In this document: piece after piece, positions 9,102-17,367 of the stretch | Layout of the letters: each line of letters opens with the position of its first letter | How positions within the stretch are numbered: position 1 is the stretch's first letter | Assembly: GCF_000231405.2 (NCBI RefSeq) | Contig: NZ_CP007032.1 | Span: forward strand, 2,356,001-2,420,000 | DNA: 64,000 nucleotides | Direction: 5' to 3' | DNA from: Desulfitobacterium metallireducens DSM 15288 | GTDB lineage: Bacteria > Bacillota > Desulfitobacteriia > Desulfitobacteriales > Desulfitobacteriaceae | Translations under genes and position numbers: made by a program | Notes under the pieces: model-generated | The model's input: only the letters and a program-made list of their open reading frames with translations | Told to the model about the DNA's origin: nothing | Database searches by the model: none

Positions 9102-10222
9102 TATCTTTCGTCTCCAGACATTTCAACATATATTTTTTCTAATTTTTTGGCTTCTTCGTTGATGTCAAGTCCTGCTAATTTAATTTGCTCTGTTGTGTCA
9201 TTTCGATTATGAACCATTGCCTTTTTAATTATCAGTTCACTCCAATTTGAAAGCGAAGCAGATAATTTTAGATGATCCACATTGGTAATATCAATTTCTT
9301 TTGTGACCTTATCACTCATGACACACGGCAGTCCTGTCGACTGTGCTTCTATGCCGATTACCGGCAATCCTTCATATAGAGATGGAAGTACAAACACATC
9401 CATCGCCTGCAACAAATCTGGTATATCACTACGTTGACCCAAAAAGAAAACAAAACCGTTCAATCCTAGATTCTCAACCTTTTGTTTGATCTTCTTTTCT
9501 AGCGGTCCTCTGCCAACAAGCATTAATACTGTGTTATTGTTCTTTTTGTGAATTTCATTAAAAATATCAATTAAGAACACATGGTTTTTTTGCTCAGTAA
9601 ATCTTCCCACGTGACCAACTACCACTTTTCCTGTGAGCCCTAGTCCATTACGTACATCATCACGAACGGTTTCATTATATTGAAACCTCTTGCAATTAAT
9701 CGCATTATTGATAACCATCACTTTTCCAGCACGTATTCTCTTTTCCCCGTACAAAAATGTACCTGCAGCTTTTGAACAGGTAAAGTAGTGATTAGCTTGA
9801 CGTTTTAGTGGAAAGCAAAGGATACGATTGCGCAATGCCTTAATTTTATTGTCAGAAAACATAGTAGCATGGCTATGTGTGATAATATGTTTTATACCAT
9901 TTTTCTTTGCAATTGGAGCAAGGAAAAAGGTGAGATATACCTCATGATTATGTAATGCAACATATTCGTTCGCATGCCTTGAGAAAAAGTGATTATACTG
10001 CATACATGTCGCTAGCCTGAAACCAGGCTTGACCAAACAGAATGTATGGCCACCTAAAAACTCTATTTCTTCTTTGTACGTTCCCTCTATTTCTTTAAAA
10101 TACAGAAAGTCAAATTGAATTTTTTCACTATTTATATTGCGAAAGTAATTCATGATGAATCCCATGACACCGCTGCCTGTGCTTAGGCTAGACACTACAT
10201 GCAAGATTTTAATCTTTTCCAT
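9101..10222 (-). CDS. Glycosyltransferase family 4 (EpsF-like)
   Basis: 373 residues with a GT-B fold pattern. The N-terminus is KILHVVSSLSTGSGVMGF, with a donor-acceptor linker near 170-200 and GHVGRFTEQKNH opening the C-terminal domain. The EX7E motif reads EGLPVIGIE near residue 285. It transfers a sugar from a nucleotide donor to the growing lipid-linked oligosaccharide on the cytosolic side. It overlaps the polymerase gene by one base. Donor and linkage are unknown. Confidence 0.87.
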   Translation of the reverse strand: MEKIKILHVVSSLSTGSGVMGFIMNYFRNINSEKIQFDFLYFKEIEGTYKEEIEFLGGHTFCLVKPGFRLATCMQYNHFFSRHANEYVALHNHEVYLTFFLAPIAKKNGIKHIITHSHATMFSDNKIKALRNRILCFPLKRQANHYFTCSKAAGTFLYGEKRIRAGKVMVINNAINCKRFQYNETVRDDVRNGLGLTGKVVVGHVGRFTEQKNHVFLIDIFNEIHKKNNNTVLMLVGRGPLEKKIKQKVENLGLNGFVFFLGQRSDIPDLLQAMDVFVLPSLYEGLPVIGIEAQSTGLPCVMSDKVTKEIDITNVDHLKLSASLSNWSELIIKKAMVHNRNDTTEQIKLAGLDINEEAKKLEKIYVEMSGDER

Positions 10223-10225
10223 TCA

Positions 10226-11053
10226 TTAAAACTCCAAACTGTAAGGTCTATGTCCTACCCTTTTCTCTGATGGAGGCAACATCATATAGTCACCGTAGTG
10301 ATGTTTTAAATACGAATTCACATGTCCTGGGCAATTTACTTCAACACCTTCAAAACTGATTCTATCTACCTTCTCAAGATCTATGCTCGGTATTTGTAAA
10401 TACGAATATTTAACAAAAGCTTTTACTTTGCTAGGTGTCTGATTGTATTCTTGACACTCTAAATCAAGTTTTCTATATAAGATCTTTTTAGGAACAAGAA
10501 TCAAAACAATATGAAGTAATTTCCTGACCGCAATTTTTAATCCGCCTATCACCCCATGTTGTGGTTTGCTTGACCCTGTTAAACATTTAGCTATGAAGAA
10601 ATTGGAAATAATGTTCACTTTTAGATGATGCTTTTTTCTCTGTTTCAGGTTATCAGGAATATTATCAAAAGGAAAAATATCAACAAAAACACCATGATTA
10701 ATATTTAAGTTTGCACAATATTCTTCAATAAATTTCGTTCCGTTTTTTCTAACTTTTGCACAATAAAAGGGCGAATTGGGCTCTGTTTCTACCGTCTGTA
10801 AAAACAAATCTTGTGGCAATTTTTCCTGCGCTATTGATAAAAAATGATCATAATTTTCTCTAGTCATTCCAATGTCAATATCATCGTCCCATGGAATAAA
10901 CCCGCCATGACGAACGGCCCCCAGTGCCGTTCCATTAATTATGAAATAGATAATATCATTTTCATCACAAATACGAACTATCTCTTTAAATATACTCAAT
11001 ATTATTGATTGAACTTTATTTAGTTCCGTGCCGTATTCCCCTCTATTTCCCAT
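10226..11053 (-). CDS. LicD family phosphotransferase
   Basis: 275 residues. The signature NGTALGAVRHGGFIPW is followed by DDDIDIGM, the LicD/fukutin-like nucleotidyltransferase-fold active site (residues about 42-65). Family members attach phosphocholine, phosphoglycerol or similar groups to glycans. No choline uptake or licC gene is visible; the island carries only the TagD-like enzyme at 5898-6329, so a CDP-glycerol-type donor is a reasonable inference. It lies 3 bases upstream of the GT4 gene in the same transcript. Confidence 0.85.
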   Translation of the reverse strand: MGNRGEYGTELNKVQSIILSIFKEIVRICDENDIIYFIINGTALGAVRHGGFIPWDDDIDIGMTRENYDHFLSIAQEKLPQDLFLQTVETEPNSPFYCAKVRKNGTKFIEEYCANLNINHGVFVDIFPFDNIPDNLKQRKKHHLKVNIISNFFIAKCLTGSSKPQHGVIGGLKIAVRKLLHIVLILVPKKILYRKLDLECQEYNQTPSKVKAFVKYSYLQIPSIDLEKVDRISFEGVEVNCPGHVNSYLKHHYGDYMMLPPSEKRVGHRPYSLEF

Positions 11054-11098
11054 TTTTATTTTTCCTCCGACGTATTGCTCGCAGCTTAATGTAAATTT

Positions 11099-12106
11099 CT
11101 AAACAACTATTGAGTTTTTCCTCCAGCTCGGCATTTTAAATAAGCCTACCAAAGTTCCGACACCATAACTGACATGCAATAAAAGGAACAAGGTCGGTAA
11201 CGCCGATGACGATACATTAAAATTTTTCTTTTCAACCGATAATACCGCCATCAAAATTGCAACTATCCAGTAAGCTCCCCACATCAGCATGCCCAATTGT
11301 GGCAATCCAAAGGTCGCCAATAGACTTGTAATGATGATTCCCAGTACAAACGCAAACGGCACGAAATGGTAGAGTGAAAAGCATTTGGGTGAAATACCTA
11401 TTGTTAAACCTATCCAATACCCATTAAGGAATTTTTGCTTTATCATCTTCACTAGACTATTTCTTGAGAAATGGTACGATTTGATTTTTGGCGAAAAAAA
11501 GAACTTATACCCTGCCTCCCTCATTCGGTAGTGAATCTCGTTATCCTCAGTTCGGACTAATCTTTCATCATATCCCCCAACACGCTCAAAAACCTCTCTG
11601 CTATAGGCTGCATGTGCAAGTGTATTTACATATTGCGGAGAATTAGCATTACGGTATTTAGCAATACCACTGCCAAACATTGATTTTTCAGCCATCAACA
11701 ATGTACACTGCCAATTGCTACTCTCATCAATAATACTTATCCTAGGACCTCCTGCAATTTTCTCGCCACTTTCCATACAAATTACATTCTGACGAATGAA
11801 GTCAGCAGGTATTTTAGAGTGTGCATCAACTCTTAAGATTACATCGCCTTGTGCCTCCGATAAGGCAACGTTCCAGCCACAAGGTAATATCTTTTGTGGG
11901 TTATCTAGCACACATACTCTTCTGAATAAACCTTTATATGCTTCGCGGAAATTCTCCATTACATTTTTTGTTTTATCGCTTGAGTTGCTGTCGACCAAAA
12001 TAGTCTCTATTTTCTTATGTTCGTAGTCTTGCTGTAAAAGATTATTCAGAACATTAGCTATTCTATCTTCTGCATTGTATGCAACGATAATAAATGATAC
12101 AAGCAT
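11099..12106 (-). CDS. Glycosyltransferase family 2 (ExoA-like, membrane-anchored)
   Basis: 335 residues from the chosen start. The GT-A core opens MLVSFIIVAYNAEDRI, with ILVDSNSSD, and RVDAH as the DxD-type motif near residue 95. RTEDNEIHYRMREAG follows near 185. At least two hydrophobic segments close the protein (about 240-330). The frame is open 20 codons further up, but GGGGAGG just before the ATG at 12106 and the family start argue for this one. The order of action among the glycosyltransferases is unknown. Confidence 0.86.
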   Translation of the reverse strand: MLVSFIIVAYNAEDRIANVLNNLLQQDYEHKKIETILVDSNSSDKTKNVMENFREAYKGLFRRVCVLDNPQKILPCGWNVALSEAQGDVILRVDAHSKIPADFIRQNVICMESGEKIAGGPRISIIDESSNWQCTLLMAEKSMFGSGIAKYRNANSPQYVNTLAHAAYSREVFERVGGYDERLVRTEDNEIHYRMREAGYKFFFSPKIKSYHFSRNSLVKMIKQKFLNGYWIGLTIGISPKCFSLYHFVPFAFVLGIIITSLLATFGLPQLGMLMWGAYWIVAILMAVLSVEKKNFNVSSSALPTLFLLLHVSYGVGTLVGLFKMPSWRKNSIVV

Positions 12107-12166
12107 ATGATACCTCCCCGCAAGCCTCATATCCCCTTTTAAAACAACGGGTACAATATTACTCAA

Positions 12167-12976
12167 CTAAAAAAAGTTTAAGCGCCAACGTTTTTTTCCT
12201 GAATTTCCTTTACCTCGTGATTTTGTCCGTATGAATTCCCCTTGAAATTCAGTTCTCTGAATAGCCCCTTGCGTAAGAACCGCTCGAGGGTTTCTTTGCA
12301 TGAGGATATCCTTTCCGTCCTCACCTAACGAATCTCCTAACAAAGCCAACTCCCTCAAAAAGGGTTCATTTTCTAAACTCGGGTGATGGGTATCCGTACC
12401 TACCAAAGAAATCATATGATGTTTAAGTAGCCATAACGCAACTTCTTTAGGTCCCGATCCATAACGTCCGCTTAAGCTCCTCAAATTGAGCTGATACAAC
12501 ACTCCCGATCCAGCCCAATGTTCAAGAAGTGCCCGGTCATTCATGATATAGCTGTAGCGTTCGGGATGAGCTAAAACCGGATGATAACCTGCTACTTGAA
12601 GTTCAAAGAAGACCTTCTCAACATAATGAGGAAGTGAGAGTACGGGGAGTTCTACCAGCAGGTATTTCCCCTGCCCTCCAAGCGTTAGAATCCTTCCTTC
12701 TTTGACATAACGAGGCAGTTGCGGAAAGAGGTAAATTTCTGCACCAGGAAGTACTTCCAACGGAATCTCCTGTTCCCGTAAAATTTTATTTAGTTGTTCT
12801 ACAGACTTGCGAATTATTTCCGGGGAAAGAAATGACTTCCCCCCAAGGACGTGAGGGGTAGCGATCACCTGAGTATAGCCCACCTGAACTAGCTGTCGTG
12901 CAAGAGTGATGGCCTCTTCAAAATCCCTGACCCCGTCATCGAGACTGGGTAGTATATGGAGGTGGGTATCAATCAA
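12167..12976 (-). CDS. cpsB: PHP-type protein-tyrosine phosphatase (CpsB/YwqE family)
   Basis: A manganese-dependent phosphatase that removes phosphate from the BY-kinase tyrosine cluster and so tunes polymer length. Metal-binding motifs: IDTHLHILPSLDDG at the start, ATPHV near 45, GAEIYLFP near 80, AHPERYSYI near 135 and GTDTHHP near 190. The frame extends 15 codons up to an ATG at 13021 without a ribosome site. A TTG at 12976 has AGAGGGGTG seven bases upstream and gives the family start M-I-D-T-H, so I chose it; confidence in this start is about 0.65. It follows the kinase gene by about 45 bases with this start. Confidence 0.9.
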   Translation of the reverse strand: MIDTHLHILPSLDDGVRDFEEAITLARQLVQVGYTQVIATPHVLGGKSFLSPEIIRKSVEQLNKILREQEIPLEVLPGAEIYLFPQLPRYVKEGRILTLGGQGKYLLVELPVLSLPHYVEKVFFELQVAGYHPVLAHPERYSYIMNDRALLEHWAGSGVLYQLNLRSLSGRYGSGPKEVALWLLKHHMISLVGTDTHHPSLENEPFLRELALLGDSLGEDGKDILMQRNPRAVLTQGAIQRTEFQGEFIRTKSRGKGNSGKKRWRLNFF

Positions 12977-13021
12977 AAAGTTCACCCCTCTTTGAACCTG
13001 TAAGCTTGAGCATTTTTTCAT

Positions 13022-13720
13022 TTATGCTTTTTGGCTTGATCGCTGATCATAAGAATAGTAATAGTAATATTCTTTAGTCTTCATTTCCATTTTGTTCAGT
13101 ACGATACCCAAGATTTTAGCTCCGACTTTTTCCAACTGTTCCTTGGCTTGCACAGCATAGTCACGGCTGACTTCCCCAGATGCCAAAACTAAAACAACTC
13201 CATCCACGGATTGAGCCAATATGGATGAATCCGTCACGGCAATCGTTGGTGGAGAATCGATAAGCACAATATCATAGGCCTCAGCCGCTTCGCTTAAGAG
13301 TTGTTTCATTCGCTTTGAACCAAGTAGCTCGGCAGGATTCGGCGGAATTGGGCCTGATGTCAAGAGCTCTAAACCTTCTTGGTCCGTCTTTTTAATATAA
13401 TTCAGAATTGGGAGTCCCTCATCCACGAGTAATGTTGTCAATCCTTCACAGTTATCTTGACTCAATATTTTGTGTTGGGTTGGATTGCGAAGATCTGCAT
13501 CGATAATAAGCACCTTCTTATCCGTTTGTACCATCATCGATGCAAGATTAGCAATTGTTGAAGATTTTCCTTCTCTTGGGCCAGTACTGGTAAATAGAAT
13601 TCGTTTAACAACCCGATCAACATTGGAAAATTCGATATTCGTTCTCAGCGTGCGAAAAGCCTCAGAAATCGGCGACTTCGGGCTAAGCATGCTGAACAAC
13701 TTATATTCGCTCAAAATCAT
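13022..13720 (-). CDS. cpsD: Bacterial tyrosine kinase (CpsD/YwqD type)
   Basis: 232 residues. Walker A STGPREGKSS (45-54), Walker A' IIDADLRNP (near 72-80) and Walker B VLIDSPP are present. The C-terminal tail EYYYYYSYDQ is the autophosphorylated tyrosine cluster. The cytosolic kinase needs the adaptor encoded just upstream (13730-14428) for activity and controls chain length and export. It lies 9 bases after the adaptor gene, with AAGGG before its ATG. The kinase, adaptor and phosphatase trio is the standard Gram-positive arrangement. Confidence 0.93.
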   Translation of the reverse strand: MILSEYKLFSMLSPKSPISEAFRTLRTNIEFSNVDRVVKRILFTSTGPREGKSSTIANLASMMVQTDKKVLIIDADLRNPTQHKILSQDNCEGLTTLLVDEGLPILNYIKKTDQEGLELLTSGPIPPNPAELLGSKRMKQLLSEAAEAYDIVLIDSPPTIAVTDSSILAQSVDGVVLVLASGEVSRDYAVQAKEQLEKVGAKILGIVLNKMEMKTKEYYYYYSYDQRSSQKA

Positions 13721-13729
13721 CTTTCCCTT

Positions 13730-14428
13730 CTAGAGATCATCCGTCTCATAATGCGGGATCATTCCCAATACAGGAAGGCCCAGGAGATTCTCTGCATCGT
13801 GAGTCGTTTTGATGGTGTTATCCAAATATTCACGAAGAAAAGCCAAACCTATTGAGACCATTAACCCAATAACAAAGGCAATAAAAACATTAAGGATCTT
13901 GTTCGGTTTAACCGGTTTTAGCGGCGCGATGGCCTTATCCACAATACTGATACTATCTACTTTTTTAATATCCATAACTGCTTGAGAAAACTGATTAGCC
14001 ATCTCATTGGCTATTTGTGCTGCCTGCTCTGGGTTTATATCTTCAACAGTTATAGCCAGAATTTCCGTGTCTTTAACTGGAACGACGGAGATTTTACGAT
14101 CTAAAGTTTCAATAGCAAAAGGAAGATTCAGCTCCTTTATCACGTCATCTTCCACCGTCCGACTTTTAGCAATCGCACTATACGTTTTAACTAATTGCTG
14201 ATTTGCCATTAGAACGTCATAGTCGAGAATTTGGCCTGCTTGCTGAACTGGCAAATCAGATGTTTTTTTCCCAACGATCAGCGTCGTAGACGCTTGATAA
14301 ACGGGTTTAATCACAAAAAAACTGACAAGTCCACTCATTAAAGTGGCAATTAAAGGGATGGCTATAATCATACGCCAGTGCTTCTTAAGCATTTGCCAAT
14401 ACTGTTGGAGGTCGAGTTCTTCTTCCAT
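13730..14428 (-). CDS. cpsC: Wzz-type chain-length determinant, BY-kinase adaptor (CpsC/YwqC type)
   Basis: 232 residues with a membrane segment near 19-40, an extracytoplasmic domain, and a second segment near 176-198, just after a proline-rich KPVKPNK. The Wzz domain starts at DLQQYWQMLKKHW. The cytosolic C-terminal tail activates the kinase encoded next. AGAGGGGAGG stands before the ATG. It appears to head the biosynthetic part of the island; the 125-base gap to the LCP gene shows only weak promoter candidates. Confidence 0.92.
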   Translation of the reverse strand: MEEELDLQQYWQMLKKHWRMIIAIPLIATLMSGLVSFFVIKPVYQASTTLIVGKKTSDLPVQQAGQILDYDVLMANQQLVKTYSAIAKSRTVEDDVIKELNLPFAIETLDRKISVVPVKDTEILAITVEDINPEQAAQIANEMANQFSQAVMDIKKVDSISIVDKAIAPLKPVKPNKILNVFIAFVIGLMVSIGLAFLREYLDNTIKTTHDAENLLGLPVLGMIPHYETDDL

Positions 14429-14553
14429 TTAGTCCTCCCCTCTTACTTTTATATCAGTAATAACTGAACTGCAAAAACAATCATTTACTAAACTATATTA
14501 TTTAACAGGTTGAAAATATTACCATCTTATCCCAGATCCAATTATTTTTTAAA

Positions 14554-15513
14554 TTACCTTTCAAACGCTTCTTGTATGACTTTCTTAACGCCGTCTTTAT
14601 TCGGTTCATAATAATAAACCACTGCTCCTACTAACGGATCAAGAGCCGAAATTCCTTTTCCTGGTAACTGATAATATTTCATTGCTTCTTTATCTATCCC
14701 TTTGAATTCAACCCCCAGTGTTACCATCTCATAAATTGACATATTCGTATCGAGTAAATCCTGACGAATAGTGGTTATCAATTTGGGCAATTCAGGAATA
14801 TTTGAAGGAGCAAGCATTTGATTTGCTAAAGACTGAACGACATAAAACTGATTCTGCTGGCGGCCAAAATCTCCGTCTGGTAAATCATAACGAGCCTGCA
14901 CTAAGACAAGAGCCTCTTCCCCAGAAAGGTGATGTTCCCCCGCTGACAAATGAAGGTTTGACCTTCTGTCATTTACTGAACTGGGAAGACTCACGTCAAT
15001 TCCCCCAATGGCATCGACTACTTTTTCAAAACCTTTGAAATTTATCTTTAAATAATAATTGATGTCGACTTCTAACAAATTACTAACCGCTTTTACTGTT
15101 TCCAGCGTTCCCTCGTCGATACCCCCTTTTAACTCACCAACGACATTAGCGTGAGTAATTTTGGTCAGCCCCACCTCAGGAAGACTAACTCGGGTATCCC
15201 GTGGAATGGAAATGGCCGAAATCTGATGCGTATCACTATTGGCTGAAACAAGAATTATCGAGTCTGCTCTTCCTGGTTCATCACCTTTGTTATCAATACC
15301 AAGGAGAAGAATATTTACCCTTCCTTTTTCCTTTGGCACCGGCGATTCAGATTTACCTTTTTCCTCTTCTTCATTTCCTAGAGCAACCTCTGAGGGCTGA
15401 TAAACTACCATTGCCTGATCATGCGTTTGCCCTTTCCAGTAGAAAGCTCCGAGAGAAATTCCCAACATTCCAAAACTCAAAAGAATGCCTAGCCCCAATT
15501 TATTCAATTTCAA
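14554..15513 (-). CDS. LytR-CpsA-Psr (LCP) family cell-wall glycopolymer ligase
   Basis: About 319 residues. A single membrane anchor near the N-terminus (LGLGILLSFGMLGISLGAFYW) precedes the extracellular LCP domain, with NILLLGIDN, ADSIILV, SIPRDTRV and the late QARYDLPDGDFGRQQNQ region. These are the arginines and aspartates that bind polyprenyl pyrophosphate. It would attach the finished polymer to peptidoglycan. Two starts are possible: TTG at 15591 with AGAGG, or TTG at 15513 with GGGGTG. I chose the second because it places the membrane anchor directly at the N-terminus, as usual; certainty of the start is low. Confidence 0.88.
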   Translation of the reverse strand: MKLNKLGLGILLSFGMLGISLGAFYWKGQTHDQAMVVYQPSEVALGNEEEEKGKSESPVPKEKGRVNILLLGIDNKGDEPGRADSIILVSANSDTHQISAISIPRDTRVSLPEVGLTKITHANVVGELKGGIDEGTLETVKAVSNLLEVDINYYLKINFKGFEKVVDAIGGIDVSLPSSVNDRRSNLHLSAGEHHLSGEEALVLVQARYDLPDGDFGRQQNQFYVVQSLANQMLAPSNIPELPKLITTIRQDLLDTNMSIYEMVTLGVEFKGIDKEAMKYYQLPGKGISALDPLVGAVVYYYEPNKDGVKKVIQEAFER

Positions 15514-15622
15514 TATATGTTCACCCCATCCAATATCAGAAGTCTTTAATTTTGCCAAGCATATACTGAAATTTATGTGATTATGTACCAAACAGAACCT
15601 CTCGTTATGGAGCTAATTTAAC

Positions 15623-15670
15623 AAAAAAATAGTCAGCCAATTGATAAAATTTCAACTGGCTGACTATTTA
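15623..15670 (-). terminator. Strong hairpin terminator ending the pyrimidine operon
   Basis: AAATAGTCAGCCAGTTGA pairs almost completely with its partner across an AATTTTA loop and is followed by a T-run on the minus strand. It sits about 110 bases after the pyrE stop and upstream of the LCP gene. It is nearly symmetric and could work in both directions. Confidence 0.85.
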
Positions 15671-15777
15671 TTTAGTCTTTTTTAATTAGTCATTTAAGAA
15701 AGATACGATTTCTTCGAACGAGATATTGTTTCTACTCTTTTTCGGATTCTCCTATGTAGCCACTTTCGTTAAATTAT

Positions 15778-16353
15778 TTATATTGCCCTACTTCCAGGCT
15801 TAATCGCAGGAATACCTTCTGCACAAAGAGGACAGTTTTCAGGTTCAAAGGTCTCAATCTGAATCTTTAGCAAGGAGACATGAGGAAGACCAAAATCTGC
15901 TTTTCCCCCACTGCGATCGACTATAACCCCAACACCAACTGGCTCAGCCCCAAGTTTGCGAACGACTTCTAAAACCTCTTTCACCGATCCACCCGTCGTA
16001 ATAACGTCCTCTACAACTAAGACTTTTTGTCCAGGAGTAAGTTCAAAACCACGACGCAAGGTCATAACTCCATTTTCACGCTCTGTAAAAAGAACCTTAG
16101 TTCCTAACGCTCTTCCTACCTCATGTGCCACAAGAATTCCTCCCATGGCTGGCCCTATAACAACATCAATTCCTTGGTCTTTCCAAGCCTGAGCTAATTC
16201 TTCCCCTAAGCGAGCTGCATGATGAGGATACTGCAAAACCTTTGCACATTGCATGTATCGATTGCTATGTTTACCTGAGGTTAAGCGAAAATGGCCTTTG
16301 AGAAGTGCCCCGCTTTCCTCAAAAATATTTAAAACTTCTTCTGATGTAATCAT
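15778..16353 (-). CDS. pyrE: Orotate phosphoribosyltransferase
   Basis: 191 residues from the chosen start. It makes OMP from orotate and PRPP, the fifth step of UMP synthesis. The PRPP-binding motif is VVEDVITTGGS, preceded by the flexible-loop region TERENGVMTLRRG; GPAMGGI lies near residue 70. The open frame extends 33 codons up, but AAAGGGG precedes the ATG at 16353 (MITSEEVL). It is the last gene of the pyr operon and is separated from pyrF by about 290 bases of repeat-rich DNA, so coupling to the rest of the operon may be weakened. Confidence 0.93.
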   Translation of the reverse strand: MITSEEVLNIFEESGALLKGHFRLTSGKHSNRYMQCAKVLQYPHHAARLGEELAQAWKDQGIDVVIGPAMGGILVAHEVGRALGTKVLFTERENGVMTLRRGFELTPGQKVLVVEDVITTGGSVKEVLEVVRKLGAEPVGVGVIVDRSGGKADFGLPHVSLLKIQIETFEPENCPLCAEGIPAIKPGSRAI

Positions 16354-16404
16354 ACTTATTTGCCCCTTTCTAGCTATGTATCTTTTCTTAAATAATTCTT
16401 CGAA

Positions 16405-16557
16405 GCGAGTTACGATTACAGTAAGTGAGGACTCGACGCGAGCAGACACCAAGCTTAGGCATAACTGCTCCTACTTTAGTGGAACGAGTCACACGACGTG
16501 ACTCGCCGACTGTGAGCCAAGGATGGCGAATTGGGAGGGAATTCCACTGCTTAAATC
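16405..16557. repeat. Hairpin-rich intergenic segment between pyrF and pyrE
   Basis: No credible gene is seen. It contains a perfect inverted repeat CGAGTCAC-ACGAC-GTGACTCG (about 16484-16504) and a second, ACTGCTT-AAATC-AAGCAGT, which runs into the family B repeat starting at 16558. It looks like one compound repeat element inserted into the operon. Confidence 0.55.
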
Positions 16558-16630
16558 AAGCAGTTATTCCGGTAGCTTGGTCTGCGAGCGTACGTCAGAG
16601 TGTATGTAACGTAACTCTGCTTGCAAATTT
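16558..16630. repeat. Family B intergenic repeat, copy 1
   Basis: A 71-base stretch matches 28179-28249 at 61 of 71 positions by hand alignment, with no gaps. The best-conserved core is TGTAACGTAACTCTGCT. It includes CAGAGT and ACTCTG as a potential stem. It lies immediately downstream of the pyrF stop. Confidence 0.75.
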
Positions 16631-16645
16631 CTAAGATAAAACTTC

Positions 16646-17350
16646 CTAATCCCAAAGATGCTCCAAAGCCTCTCTAGGATTTGCCGCGCGTGTAATCGGC
16701 CGTCCTACAACAATATAAGAACTGCCCGACTCAATCGCCTCTCGCGGAGTCATCGTCCGCGCTTGATCCTGAGTCTCGCTTCCTGCAGGCCGAATGCCTG
16801 GTGTAATGAGTAAGAAGTCAGGGCCACTCTGCGCTCGCAGATCCCGTGCTTCTTGCGGAGAAGCTACAACTCCTGCAAGGCCCGCTTTTTTTCCGAGTTC
16901 TGCAAGCATAAGGACTTGTTCCTTAAGATTCCGCTCCACCCCAAGTTCTTCATGGAGCCTTTTTTCATCTAAGCTCGTCAAGACCGTAATTCCAACGAGT
17001 TTAAGACCATTTTCAGAGGTTGAAGACGCTTTAGCTACTTCAACCGACTCAGCCATCATCTGAAAGCCACCGCTGCAATGAATCGTCAACAAATCCGCCC
17101 CACAGTTTGCTAATACTGCAACCGTCCGTTTGACAGTATTCGGAATATCATGAAGCTTCAGATCAAGGAATACCCTAAAGCCCATCGCTTTTAGTTCCCT
17201 AATAATTTCTGTCCCACAAATGCTATAAAGCTCTAACCCAACTTTAACCCAACATCCACTTCTTTGTAATTGCTGAGCAATCTCTAGGGCTTTAGCTCGA
17301 TCTTCAACATCAAGTGCAACCATAACGCGCTCGTTTAATTCCGAACTCAT
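16646..17350 (-). CDS. pyrF: Orotidine 5'-phosphate decarboxylase
   Basis: 234 residues, a normal length. It decarboxylates OMP to UMP. The active-site segment reads FLDLKLHDIPNTV (the catalytic D-x-K-x-x-D array, near residue 60). Other conserved parts are MVALDVED at the start, LTIHCSGG, and TPGIRP and VVGRPIT near the end, which bind the phosphate. It follows pyrD by 17 bases and belongs to the pyr operon. A family B repeat abuts its 3' end. Confidence 0.95.
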   Translation of the reverse strand: MSSELNERVMVALDVEDRAKALEIAQQLQRSGCWVKVGLELYSICGTEIIRELKAMGFRVFLDLKLHDIPNTVKRTVAVLANCGADLLTIHCSGGFQMMAESVEVAKASSTSENGLKLVGITVLTSLDEKRLHEELGVERNLKEQVLMLAELGKKAGLAGVVASPQEARDLRAQSGPDFLLITPGIRPAGSETQDQARTMTPREAIESGSSYIVVGRPITRAANPREALEHLWD

Positions 17351-17367
17351 ATCTCACACACCTTTCT

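Noticed and set aside
14429-14553. Possible promoters before cpsC (TTGGAT-17-TATTTT, TTGCAG-17-TAAAAG)
   Set aside because: Both are weak; the second would place the transcription start on the ribosome-binding site. Neither is supported enough to list.
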